A stretch of DNA of 22,904 nucleotides from CAZWUW01 sp964636895 (GTDB taxonomy: Bacteria > Bacillota > Thermincolia > Thermincolales > CAZWUW01). The notes under the pieces are model-generated. The model searched no databases. It saw nothing but the letters and a program-made list of their open reading frames with translations, and was not told the DNA's origin. Each line of letters begins with the position of its first letter. The first letter of the stretch is position 1. The position numbers were made by a program, and so were the translations under genes. The stretch covers positions 1 to 22,904 of the forward strand of contig CAZWUW010000047.1 in the NCBI GenBank assembly GCA_964636895.1, read 5' to 3'. Of the stretch, positions 1 to 7,491 are shown in pieces.

Positions 1-26
1 TTTTGAAATAACCGGAGGAAATTGAA

Positions 27-908
27 ATGAGCGACGCACGTCCAACCCCGGAAGAGCTGCTTAAAATTATCAGCAATCAGGAAAGCAAAATTAAACGGGG
101 CAAACTTAAGATCTTCTTCGGATACGCCGCAGGGGTCGGGAAGACCTATGCCATGCTGGAGGCTGCACATTCCGAGCAAAAGGCCGGGGTGGATGTTGTT
201 CTGGTAGGCGATTCTCTGGGTATGGTGGTGTTGGGATATGACTCGACCCTGCCGGTAACTATGGATGATATGCTGCACCATACCAAAGCTGTAGCCCGGG
301 GGACGCAAAATGCTATGGTGGTAAGCGATATGCCATTTATGTCGTATCATGTTTCAATAAGCGATAGTGTGCGCAACGCGGGCCGTTTTCTTCAGGAGGG
401 CGGCGCCAACGCGGTAAAACTTGAAGGCGGCCGGGAGATGGCAGATACTGTTAAAGCAATTATTGCTGCCGGCATTCCGGTGATGGGCCACTTAGGCCTT
501 ACCCCCCAGTCCGTAAATCAATTGGGAGGGTTTCGGGTGCAGGGGCGGGACGAGGCAGCCGCGCGGAAAATCATTAACAACGCCTTAGCCTTGCAGGATG
601 CCGGTGTTTTTGCCATTGTTCTGGAATGTATTCCGGCTGCACTGGCCAAAATGGTTACCGCCCGTTTGGATGTTCCGACAATTGGTATCGGTGCCGGAGC
701 AGAGTGTGACGGCCAGGTGCTGGTATTTCATGACCTTGTGGGGTTATATTCCGACCTCACGCCAAAATTCGTTAAACCTTATGCGGCGCTCCGGTCAACG
801 ATTACGGATGCTGTTGTTAAATACAAGCAGGAAGTGCGCGGCGGGGTTTTTCCCGGCCCGGAGCACGGCTTTGAGATGGATGAGGCCGAGTTAAAGAAAT
901 TGTATTAA
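27..908 (+). CDS. panB: Chimera: KdpD N-terminus fused to ketopantoate hydroxymethyltransferase
   Basis: PanB (EC 2.1.2.11) transfers a hydroxymethyl group from methylene-tetrahydrofolate to ketoisovalerate, the first committed step of pantothenate synthesis. Residues from about 54 onward are clear PanB: GDSLGM (Asp62), SDMPF (Asp101), VKLEGG (Lys131, Glu133), GHLGLTPQS and LECIP (Glu200) match the metal and substrate residues of E. coli PanB. Residues 1-58 are not PanB. RGKLKIFFGYAAGVGKTYAML is a KdpD N-terminal domain with its Walker A loop. The join falls on AGVDVV, a string natural to both families, coded at 183-200. The native PanB first strand and helix (about 40 residues) are therefore missing. 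The start has a good GGAGG at 15-19. It is first in the pan-nad operon. Activity is uncertain; a deletion fusion or an assembly error would both explain it. Confidence 0.85.
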   Translation: MSDARPTPEELLKIISNQESKIKRGKLKIFFGYAAGVGKTYAMLEAAHSEQKAGVDVVLVGDSLGMVVLGYDSTLPVTMDDMLHHTKAVARGTQNAMVVSDMPFMSYHVSISDSVRNAGRFLQEGGANAVKLEGGREMADTVKAIIAAGIPVMGHLGLTPQSVNQLGGFRVQGRDEAAARKIINNALALQDAGVFAIVLECIPAALAKMVTARLDVPTIGIGAGAECDGQVLVFHDLVGLYSDLTPKFVKPYAALRSTITDAVVKYKQEVRGGVFPGPEHGFEMDEAELKKLY

Positions 909-932
909 ACAGTTGAAAGGAACTTATGAGCC

Positions 933-1778
933 ATGAAAATTATCAAATCAATTGCCGAAATGAAACAATTTAGTGCTGAAGTACGTGCTGCCGGGCGGGT
1001 GCTGGGTTTTGTTCCCACCATGGGGTATTTGCATGAAGGCCATTTAACAATTATGCGGGAGTCGGTGCAAAAGTGTGATGTGACTGTGGTCAGTATTTTT
1101 GTTAACCCGCTGCAGTTTGGCCAGGGTGAGGATTATGAGGAGTACCCGCGGGACCTGACACGGGATGCCGCCATGGCGGAAGAGGTTGGGGTGGCGGCCG
1201 TTTTTGCACCTGTAGTGGCCGAAATGTACCCTAAGTGCTATAATACCTTTATAGAGGTTGACGGCATTACCGAACCTCTTTGCGGACGTTCCCGACCCGG
1301 GCACTTTCGAGGTGTAACCACGGTGGTAAATAAGCTGTTTAATATTGTGCAGCCTCATTTTGCATTTTTTGGGCAGAAAGACGCTCAGCAGGTGCTGGTA
1401 ATCAAAAAAATGGTTGCAGATCTGCACATGAATTTGGAAATTGTAGTGGTACCCACTGTCCGAGAAGCGGACGGTTTAGCAATGAGTTCACGCAATTTTT
1501 ATTTAAGTCCGGCGGAACGTCAGGCGGCATTGGTATTGGCGAAAAGTCTGGAGGAGGCCCGACGGATGGTGGAAAAGGGGGAGCGGGACCCGGAGGTGGT
1601 TAAGGCGGTAGTTAAAAAAATTATTGCCGATGAACCGCTGGCTAAAATAGATTATGTGGAACTGCTGTCAGTACCTGAGTTAACTGCCGTGGATCGTTTG
1701 CAGGGACAGCACCTGCTGGCTGAGGCCGTGTTTGTAGGAAATACCAGGTTGATAGATAATTTGGTGTTGGAGGTATAA
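933..1778 (+). CDS. panC: Pantothenate synthetase
   Basis: PanC (EC 6.3.2.1) condenses pantoate and beta-alanine with ATP through a pantoyl-adenylate, in the cytoplasm. The 281-residue product has the normal family length. The nucleotidyl-transferase signature PTMGYLHEGH (residues 28-37) contains the HxGH-like element; Tyr32 stands where Ala is usual. GQKDAQQ and the C-terminal-side MSSRN (KMSKS-like) loop are present. The start follows AAAGGAAC and lies 24 bp after panB. The stop is 2 bp from the panD start, so coupled translation with panD is likely. It joins the PanB product (after ketopantoate reduction by a gene not in this window) with the beta-alanine made by PanD. Confidence 0.96.
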   Translation: MKIIKSIAEMKQFSAEVRAAGRVLGFVPTMGYLHEGHLTIMRESVQKCDVTVVSIFVNPLQFGQGEDYEEYPRDLTRDAAMAEEVGVAAVFAPVVAEMYPKCYNTFIEVDGITEPLCGRSRPGHFRGVTTVVNKLFNIVQPHFAFFGQKDAQQVLVIKKMVADLHMNLEIVVVPTVREADGLAMSSRNFYLSPAERQAALVLAKSLEEARRMVEKGERDPEVVKAVVKKIIADEPLAKIDYVELLSVPELTAVDRLQGQHLLAEAVFVGNTRLIDNLVLEV

Positions 1779-1780
1779 GC

Positions 1781-2164
1781 ATGTATAGAATGATTATGAA
1801 GTCGAAGCTGCACCGGGCTACCGTAACCGAAGCTAATTTGCAATATGTCGGCAGTATCACTATCGATGAAGATTTGATGGATGCGGCAGATATTTATCCG
1901 CATGAGAAAGTTCAAATTGTCAATAACAATAACGGTGCCCGGTTTGAAACGTATGTTATTACCGGGGCCCGGGGTTCCGGAGTAATTTGCCTTAATGGTG
2001 CCGCAGCAAGGCTTGTCCATCCTGGGGACAAGGTAATAATAATTTCCTACGGTACGATTGATAATAAAGAAGCCAGAAATTTTCAGCCCAGAGTGGTTTT
2101 TCTTGATGATAACAACCGGATTGCCGAATTAGCGGTTGAAGAAAAACATGGAGAAATAAAATAG
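1781..2164 (+). CDS. panD: Aspartate 1-decarboxylase proenzyme
   Basis: PanD (EC 4.1.1.11) makes beta-alanine from aspartate for pantothenate synthesis. It is a small pyruvoyl enzyme that cleaves itself between Gly24 and Ser25. The sequence YVGSITID places Gly24-Ser25 exactly at the E. coli positions when the first ATG (MYRMIMKSKLHR) is used, which supports this start; Lys9 is also at the expected place. Length 127 residues is typical. GGAGG at 1768-1772 lies within the end of panC. The pair panC-panD is separated by 2 bp, and nadA follows after 25 bp. Since PanD and NadA/NadB all draw on aspartate, co-transcription would balance two uses of the same amino acid (inference). Confidence 0.96.
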   Translation: MYRMIMKSKLHRATVTEANLQYVGSITIDEDLMDAADIYPHEKVQIVNNNNGARFETYVITGARGSGVICLNGAAARLVHPGDKVIIISYGTIDNKEARNFQPRVVFLDDNNRIAELAVEEKHGEIK

Positions 2165-2189
2165 AGCCTTTTTAAAAGGAGTTGAGCCC

Positions 2190-3116
2190 ATGTCCTTACA
2201 AGCGGATAAAATTGCTGCCCTGTCCAGGGATATTCAGGAGTTGAAAAAACGCAACAATGCCATTATTCTTGCTCATTTATATCAGCGCCCGGAAATCCAG
2301 GATGTGGCCGATTTTGTCGGAGATTCATTAGGGCTGTCGCAGCAGGCGGCGGCAACCAATGCGGAGCTTATTGTTTTTTGCGGGGTGCATTTTATGGCGG
2401 AGAGTGCGGCTATCCTGTCGCCTGATAAAACGGTCTTGCTTCCCGAACCGAATGCCGGCTGTCCCATGGCTGACATGATTACAGCGGAGCAGTTGCGGGA
2501 AAAGAAGCGGCAACATCCTGATGCTATAGTTGTATGTTACGTGAATTCTTCCGCCGAGGTTAAAGCAGAAAGCGATATTTGCTGTACTTCTGCCAATGCC
2601 GTGCAGGTAGTGCAAAGTATCCCGGTAGACAGGCCGGTGCTTTTTGTGCCTGATAAAAACCTGGGGCACTATGTCAGCTTACAGGCCAAAAGGCCCATTG
2701 TTTTTTGGGAAGGTTACTGCAATACCCATGACCAACTTGATCTAGAAGATATCCAGGCTCAAAAAAGGCTGCATTCTCAAGCTAAAGTGATGGCGCATCC
2801 GGAATGCCGACCGGAAGTAGTTGCAGCTGCGGATGCCGTTTTCAGTACTTCCGGGATGATTAATTATGCCAAAAACAGTCCTGACAAGGAATTTATCGTG
2901 GGCACCGAGTCCGGGATAATGCATCAACTAGCCAAAGCATGTCCGGGCAAACAGTTTTATATGGCTTCTAATAAGCTTGTGTGCCCGAACATGAAATCAA
3001 CTACCTTGGATAAAGTAAAATGGGCCATGGAGACCAAGGAACCCAGGATAACCGTACCAGCGGATATCAGGCTGAAAGCCATTGCCTCCCTGGAACGCAT
3101 GCTGGCAATTAATTAG
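2190..3116 (+). CDS. nadA: Quinolinate synthase A
   Basis: NadA (EC 2.5.1.72) condenses iminoaspartate, made by NadB, with dihydroxyacetone phosphate to quinolinate in de novo NAD synthesis. It needs an oxygen-sensitive [4Fe-4S] cluster. The 308-residue protein is the compact three-repeat form. The expected ligands are Cys91 (NAGCPMAD), Cys177 (EGYCNTHD) and Cys265 (KLVCPNMK); their 86- and 88-residue spacings match the Thermotoga and Pyrococcus enzymes. The N-terminal AHLYQRPEIQDVADFVGDSL is typical. Extra cysteines (64, 116, 131, 132, 206) lie elsewhere. A spaced AAAAGGAG precedes the start. It lies 25 bp after panD and 23 bp before nadB, in one apparent operon. Confidence 0.97.
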   Translation: MSLQADKIAALSRDIQELKKRNNAIILAHLYQRPEIQDVADFVGDSLGLSQQAAATNAELIVFCGVHFMAESAAILSPDKTVLLPEPNAGCPMADMITAEQLREKKRQHPDAIVVCYVNSSAEVKAESDICCTSANAVQVVQSIPVDRPVLFVPDKNLGHYVSLQAKRPIVFWEGYCNTHDQLDLEDIQAQKRLHSQAKVMAHPECRPEVVAAADAVFSTSGMINYAKNSPDKEFIVGTESGIMHQLAKACPGKQFYMASNKLVCPNMKSTTLDKVKWAMETKEPRITVPADIRLKAIASLERMLAIN

Positions 3117-3139
3117 CGTGATATTGTGGGGGGAGAGCG

Positions 3140-4726
3140 ATGTTTCCGCGTTATCTGATAAATTTTGATTCCCGCACGCTGCCGGAAGAGCATACAGATT
3201 ACCTGATAATCGGCAGCGGAATTGCGGGATTATATACAGCTCTAAAAGCAGGTGCTTTTGCAAAAGTTGCCGTGCTGACCAAAAAGAAGCTGGCCGACAG
3301 TAATACCGAGTATGCCCAGGGCGGGATTGCGGCAGCAATACACGATACTGATTCTCCTGCCCTGCACCGTATGGATACGCTGGAAGCCGGTGCTGGTCTT
3401 TGTGATGAGGCGGCGGTGGAAGTGCTGGTCCATGAGGGGCCCGGCAGAGTACGGGAATTGATAGAACTGGGGGCCCAGTTTGATCGTCAGGGTAATGAGC
3501 TTGCTTTTACCAGGGAAGCAGCTCATAGCCGCCGGCGAATTCTGCATGCCGGCGACTCCACCGGGGAAGAGATTCAAAGCACGCTAACCCATCAGGTTAA
3601 AGCATCGGCGAATATCGTGATTTATGAAAATCATTTGGTTGTAGACCTGTTGGTAGACCGGGACACATGCTGCGGTGCTGTGGTTTGGGACAGTAGTGCC
3701 GGCCGGGCCCGGATTTTCAGATGTAAAGCGGTGGTATTGGCGTCGGGTGGTGCTGGTCAGGTATACAAATATACCACTAACCCCGGGGTTGCCACCGGTG
3801 ACGGTGTGGCCCTGGCTTACAGAGCCGGGGTGGCCTTGATGGACCTGGAGTTTTTTCAATTTCACCCTACAGCCCTTTACCTGCCCGGTGCCCCCCGCTT
3901 TTTAATTTCGGAAGCGGTGCGTGGCGAGGGTGCCATACTTAAAAATACCTTGGACGAGTGGTTTATGCCCCGCTATCATCCAAGTGCCGAGTTGGCTTCC
4001 CGGGATATCGTGGCCCGGTCGATAAGTAACGAGATGGCGCTTACCGGCAGTACTCATGTGTACCTGGATTTATCGCCGTTGGACGGGGAAAAAATCAAAA
4101 AGCGGTTTCCCACCATTTCCAAGACCTGTGCTCAGTATGGTATTGATATTGCCCGGCAGATGATTCCGGTGGCGCCGGCAGCGCATTATATGATGGGCGG
4201 GGTGAAAACCAACCTGGATGGGGAAACGACAGTGAAAGGGCTCTATGCCTGTGGTGAAGTGGCCTGTCAGGGTGTGCACGGGGCTAACCGGCTGGCCAGT
4301 AACTCGCTTTTGGACGGGCTGGTTTTTGGTGACCGGATTGTCCGGAAAAGCCGGGACTATGTAGCGGAAAATACGCTCAGAAAAGATTTTCATGTATCTT
4401 CTGAGGAATTACTGGAACCTCTGGCCGGGGATATCCAGGATATTAAGAACAGAATTCAGGAAATCATGTGGGACAAAGTCGGTTTAATCCGGACGGAATC
4501 CGATATGCACCATGCAATTGAGTGGTTTGATAATTTTGCTTATATATTGAAACACCGGGCCGCAGATGCGGACGCCATGGAAATGATGAACCTTTATATT
4601 CTCGGCAAAATTACTGCCAAAGCGGCTCTGTTGCGTCGGGAGAGTCGGGGCGGACATTTCCGCCGGGATTATCCTGAACGGGATGATAAACAATGGCAGC
4701 GGCATATTGTCCTGCAAAACTATTGA
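3140..4726 (+). CDS. nadB: L-aspartate oxidase
   Basis: NadB (EC 1.4.3.16) oxidises L-aspartate to iminoaspartate with FAD; in anaerobes fumarate can serve as electron acceptor. The 528-residue protein has the FAD-binding GSGIAGLYTALKAG near residues 24-37, the succinate dehydrogenase-family core with EYAQGGIAAA, the FQFHPTALY segment, and the flavin-contacting stretch with YACGEVACQGVHGANRLASN. The C-terminal helical domain is complete. The start follows GGGGGGAG, and the stop lies 10 bp before the chosen nadC start. The unstable iminoaspartate is passed to NadA encoded just upstream. Confidence 0.96.
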   Translation: MFPRYLINFDSRTLPEEHTDYLIIGSGIAGLYTALKAGAFAKVAVLTKKKLADSNTEYAQGGIAAAIHDTDSPALHRMDTLEAGAGLCDEAAVEVLVHEGPGRVRELIELGAQFDRQGNELAFTREAAHSRRRILHAGDSTGEEIQSTLTHQVKASANIVIYENHLVVDLLVDRDTCCGAVVWDSSAGRARIFRCKAVVLASGGAGQVYKYTTNPGVATGDGVALAYRAGVALMDLEFFQFHPTALYLPGAPRFLISEAVRGEGAILKNTLDEWFMPRYHPSAELASRDIVARSISNEMALTGSTHVYLDLSPLDGEKIKKRFPTISKTCAQYGIDIARQMIPVAPAAHYMMGGVKTNLDGETTVKGLYACGEVACQGVHGANRLASNSLLDGLVFGDRIVRKSRDYVAENTLRKDFHVSSEELLEPLAGDIQDIKNRIQEIMWDKVGLIRTESDMHHAIEWFDNFAYILKHRAADADAMEMMNLYILGKITAKAALLRRESRGGHFRRDYPERDDKQWQRHIVLQNY

Positions 4727-4736
4727 GGAGGCCGGC

Positions 4737-5591
4737 ATGGATCTGAACCTGCTCTCGCTGGACCAAATAATACATAATGCTTTACATGAAGATATCGGCA
4801 CCGGTGATATTACTGTTATAGCGACTGTGCCGGCGCATGCCGTGACAGGAGCGGTTATACATGTTAAGGAGGCCGGGGTGCTGGCCGGTATCCCGGTGGC
4901 AGCCAGGGTTTTTGAGCTGCTTTGTGCAGATGTTGTCTTTACCCCGCGCAAAAGTGATGGGGAACCTGTTCAAAAGGGCGATATTATTGCTGAAATAGCC
5001 GGTCCGGCCAGACCAATTCTTACCGGTGAGCGGCTGGCGTTAAACTTTTTGCAGCGCTTATCCGCCATTGCCACCAGGACGCGTAAAATAACGGAAATGC
5101 TGGCACCATATAAAACGGTAGTGGTTGATACACGCAAAACCACTCCCGGACTACGTTTATTGGAGAAATATGCTGTCCGGGCCGGTGGCGGTCAAAATCA
5201 CCGGTTTGGCCTGTATGACGGCATACTGATCAAGGATAATCATATTAAGGTGGCTGGTGGGGTGCGGCAGGCTGTGCTGCTGGCCAAAGAAAAAGCTCCC
5301 CATACCATAAAGGTGGAAGTGGAAGTGGAAACCCTGGCCGGAGTTGAAGAAGCTTTGGCAGCCGGCGCGGATATTATCATGCTGGATAATATGGACCTGC
5401 TGCAGGTTCGGGCAGCGGTCGCATTTATTGCCGGCCGGGCATTGGCAGAGGTTTCCGGCGGCATTACAGAAGATCGCGTCCTGGGCCTGGCGGAAGCCGG
5501 AGTGGACATTATCTCCATGGGGGCGTTAACTCATTCCGTGGCTGCATTGGATATTAGTCTGGATGTGGGTGAGATTAAGGTTCGACGATAG
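4737..5591 (+). CDS. nadC: Nicotinate-nucleotide pyrophosphorylase (quinolinate phosphoribosyltransferase)
   Basis: NadC (EC 2.4.2.19) converts quinolinate and PRPP to nicotinate mononucleotide, completing the de novo branch begun by NadB and NadA. An ATG at 4683 is also in frame but lies within nadB and lacks a binding site. The ATG at 4737 has AGGAGG at 4726-4731 and gives the usual N-terminus (MDLNLLSLDQIIHNAL) and 284 residues. Family motifs include HEDIGTGDIT, ERLALNFLQRLSAIAT, VDTRKTTPGLR, EKYAVRAGGGQNHRFGL, IKDNHI and VEVEVET. It is the last gene of the pan-nad operon; about 190 bp follow before birA, with its own promoter. Confidence 0.96.
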   Translation: MDLNLLSLDQIIHNALHEDIGTGDITVIATVPAHAVTGAVIHVKEAGVLAGIPVAARVFELLCADVVFTPRKSDGEPVQKGDIIAEIAGPARPILTGERLALNFLQRLSAIATRTRKITEMLAPYKTVVVDTRKTTPGLRLLEKYAVRAGGGQNHRFGLYDGILIKDNHIKVAGGVRQAVLLAKEKAPHTIKVEVEVETLAGVEEALAAGADIIMLDNMDLLQVRAAVAFIAGRALAEVSGGITEDRVLGLAEAGVDIISMGALTHSVAALDISLDVGEIKVRR

Positions 5592-5698
5592 TGTGAAAGC
5601 CGGGCTGCCGAAGTAACCAGACTTGTCGGGAATAATTGTCTTGCTTCTATACCTTGTTGTTGTGCATTGGGGATCAGTATTATTTAAGTATACTGTAT

Positions 5699-5734
5699 AA
5701 ATGTCAACCGACGAGCTATGGCTGGTTGACATTT
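5699..5734 (+). promoter_or_regulatory. Probable BirA operator upstream of birA
   Basis: The arms AAATGTCAACC (5699-5709) and GGTTGACATTT (5724-5734) are perfectly complementary and separated by 14 bp. The 10-bp core, AATGTCAACC/GGTTGACATT, differs by one base per arm from the operator before bioY and has the same 14-bp gap. That is the geometry known for BirA boxes. The right arm contains the -35 hexamer of the birA promoter, so binding would block transcription. A T-rich run follows, so the same hairpin could also end the nad transcript. Confidence 0.72.
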
Positions 5735-5754
5735 GTTTTTTGCTGGTATAAAAT
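5726..5754 (+). promoter_or_regulatory. Sigma-A promoter of birA
   Basis: TTGACA (5726-5731), a 17-bp spacer and TAAAAT (5749-5754) form a near-consensus promoter about 25 bp upstream of the birA start. The -35 box lies inside the right arm of the operator. Confidence 0.75.
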
Positions 5755-5778
5755 AGTTTATGTAACGGGGTGATGCCG

Positions 5779-6747
5779 ATGAAATCAGAGATATTGACAT
5801 TATTAAAAAAACACCGACCCGAGTTTGTTTCCGGGGAAGAAATCAGCGTATTATTGCATGTTTCCCGGACGGCAATTTGGAAGCACGTGAGGGCGCTGCG
5901 GGATGATGGCTATATCATTGAGTCCCATCCCCGGGTAGGCTACTGCCTTGTGGCTGTACCCGACCGGTTGTACCCGGATGAGATCACTTCGCGTTTGGAG
6001 ACAAAGCTTATCGGCAACAGTGTAGTGCATTTCCAAACCGTTGCTTCCACCAATACCGTTGCTAAAGAACTGGCGGCTGCCGGCATCCCTGAAGGTACAG
6101 TGGTAGTAGCTGAAGAACAGACTGGGGGCCGAGGGCGGCTGGGTCGGGGATGGCATTCGCTGGCCGGGCAGGGTATTTGGTTGTCGGTAATTCTTCGGCC
6201 GGATATTAATCCTATGGATGCGCCCAAACTAACCCTTTTAACGGCCGTGGCCCTGGCCAGGACGATGTCTGTTTATCCTGGAGTAAAGCCGGGTATTAAA
6301 TGGCCTAACGATATCCTTGTCGGCGGCAAAAAAATTGCCGGCATTCTGACTGAAATGAATGCCGAAATAGATCGGGTGAATTACATCGTGCTGGGCATCG
6401 GGGTTAATATTAACACCGCCGTAATTGAATTGCCGGAAGAATTAAGGGCCATTGCCACTTCTCTTTACATAGTCACCGGTCGCCGGTGGGAGCGGTTGGA
6501 TTTTGTCGCCAGCATGATGGAGAATCTGGAGGAGCTGTATATGCTATTTAGAAATGGCAAATTCCCGGCGATTATCGAGGAATGGAAGTCGTTTTCCATT
6601 ACCCTCGGGCAGCGGGTTAAAGTAATGAGCCCGCAGGGGGAAATGGTGGAGGGACTGGCGCAAGACCTGGACAGTGACGGGGCCTTGGTTTTGAGCACAG
6701 CGACGGGACAGCAAAGAATTCTGGCCGGTGAGGTGCTGTTTGCCTAA
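5779..6747 (+). CDS. birA: Bifunctional biotin-protein ligase / biotin operon repressor
   Basis: BirA (EC 6.3.4.15) activates biotin to biotinyl-5'-AMP and attaches it to biotin carboxylases; as a dimer it represses biotin genes. The N-terminal winged helix (about residues 5-60, with EEISVLLHVSRTAIWKHVRAL) shows it is the DNA-binding class. The ligase core follows: GRGRLGRGW (117-125) for biotinyl-AMP, KWPNDIL with catalytic-site Lys174, and a C-terminal SH3-like domain. In-frame starts exist at 5770 (GTG), 5773 and 5779; the last is best spaced from GGGGTG at 5767-5772 and gives 322 residues. It has its own promoter and operator upstream, and the bioY operator begins 17 bp after its stop. 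Confidence 0.95.
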   Translation: MKSEILTLLKKHRPEFVSGEEISVLLHVSRTAIWKHVRALRDDGYIIESHPRVGYCLVAVPDRLYPDEITSRLETKLIGNSVVHFQTVASTNTVAKELAAAGIPEGTVVVAEEQTGGRGRLGRGWHSLAGQGIWLSVILRPDINPMDAPKLTLLTAVALARTMSVYPGVKPGIKWPNDILVGGKKIAGILTEMNAEIDRVNYIVLGIGVNINTAVIELPEELRAIATSLYIVTGRRWERLDFVASMMENLEELYMLFRNGKFPAIIEEWKSFSITLGQRVKVMSPQGEMVEGLAQDLDSDGALVLSTATGQQRILAGEVLFA

Positions 6748-6763
6748 AGAAAAATTTGCCCAA

Positions 6764-6797
6764 AATGTTAACCGCGTGCGCGCGAGGGGTTAACATT
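6764..6797 (+). promoter_or_regulatory. BirA operator of bioY
   Basis: AATGTTAACC (6764-6773) and GGTTAACATT (6788-6797) form a perfect inverted repeat with a 14-bp GC-rich gap, between birA and bioY. It fits the known Firmicute BirA box containing GTTAAC arms. TTAACA at 6790-6795 could be a -35 element, but I see no good -10 after it. Biotin excess would shut off uptake. Confidence 0.85.
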
Positions 6798-6832
6798 AGG
6801 TGAATAAAAAAATTTATGGGGAGGTTACAAAC

Positions 6833-7405
6833 ATGCGTTTAACAATTCGGGAGATGACTTTGATTTCTTTATTTACAGCGCTGGCGATAGCCGCCGCCGC
6901 TATTTTACGTTTTGGCGGACCGGCGGTGGTACCCTATAGTTTGCTGCCGTTGGTGTTTATGCTGGCCGGGTCGCTGCTGGGGGGCCGCTTGGCCGCTTTT
7001 AGCATGGTAGTTTACCTGCTTTTGGGTCTGGTAGGCTTACCTGTATTTGCTAAACCACCATACGGCGGATTAACCTATGTCTTTCAACCCAGTTTTGGTT
7101 TTACGTTAGGATATATAGGTGGTGCCTACGTTATCGGTAAAATTTTGGCTGTCTGGAAGCAACCGTCGCTGTTGCAATATTATATTGCTTCGCTGGCCGG
7201 GTTGGTTGTGCTGTATGCGATGGGTCTGCCATATTTGTATATTGTTCTGAATTTTTATCTTGGTAAAGGAATATCCGTAATCGGTGTGCTGAAAGCCGGG
7301 TTTCTTCCTTTTATCGTTTTTGACCTGGGAAAAGTCCTGATTGCCGGTTTTATTGCCCGCGCGGTTGCTCGTCAGGTCCGGCTTGCGATAACAACGGAGC
7401 GGTAA
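6833..7405 (+). CDS. bioY: Biotin transporter BioY (ECF substrate-binding component)
   Basis: BioY is the biotin-binding membrane S component of an energy-coupling-factor transporter; alone or with shared EcfA/EcfT modules it imports biotin. About six hydrophobic helices are visible across 190 residues. The family stretch from GGRLAAFSMVVYLLLGLVG through the conserved PSFGFTLGYIGGAYVIG is clear. A GTG at 6800 is in frame, but the ATG at 6833 has GGGGAGG at 6818-6824 and gives the standard N-terminus MRLTIREMTLISLF. Placed after birA and under a BirA box, it is regulated by biotin. No biotin biosynthesis genes are nearby, so the cell may depend on uptake, though genes elsewhere cannot be excluded. 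Confidence 0.95.
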   Translation: MRLTIREMTLISLFTALAIAAAAILRFGGPAVVPYSLLPLVFMLAGSLLGGRLAAFSMVVYLLLGLVGLPVFAKPPYGGLTYVFQPSFGFTLGYIGGAYVIGKILAVWKQPSLLQYYIASLAGLVVLYAMGLPYLYIVLNFYLGKGISVIGVLKAGFLPFIVFDLGKVLIAGFIARAVARQVRLAITTER

Positions 7406-7448
7406 AAAAGCCGGTGACGGAAAAGTCACCGGCTTTTCCGTCACCGGC
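7406..7448. terminator. Bidirectional terminator with a competing third arm
   Basis: AAAAGCCGGTGAC (7406-7418) and GTCACCGGCTTTT (7425-7437) form a strong hairpin with A- and T-runs on both sides, suited to ending bioY and, on the other strand, the VWA gene. The segment CTTTTCCGTCACCGGC (7433-7448) can instead pair with 7410-7425 over 16 bp. Confidence 0.88.
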
Positions 7449-7491
7449 AGCCAAATCGGGTATGGGTCATACCACGCATCAGTATAGACAA

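Noticed and set aside
1..26. End of a kdpC gene before the first ORF
   Set aside because: A frame ending TGA at 22-24 is possible, but 24 bases are too few to identify anything.
4683..4736. Upstream start for nadC inside nadB
   Set aside because: No ribosome binding site there; the ATG at 4737 has AGGAGG and matches the family N-terminus.
6800..6832. GTG start adding 11 residues to BioY
   Set aside because: It falls just after the BirA operator, without a binding site; ATG 6833 has GGGGAGG.
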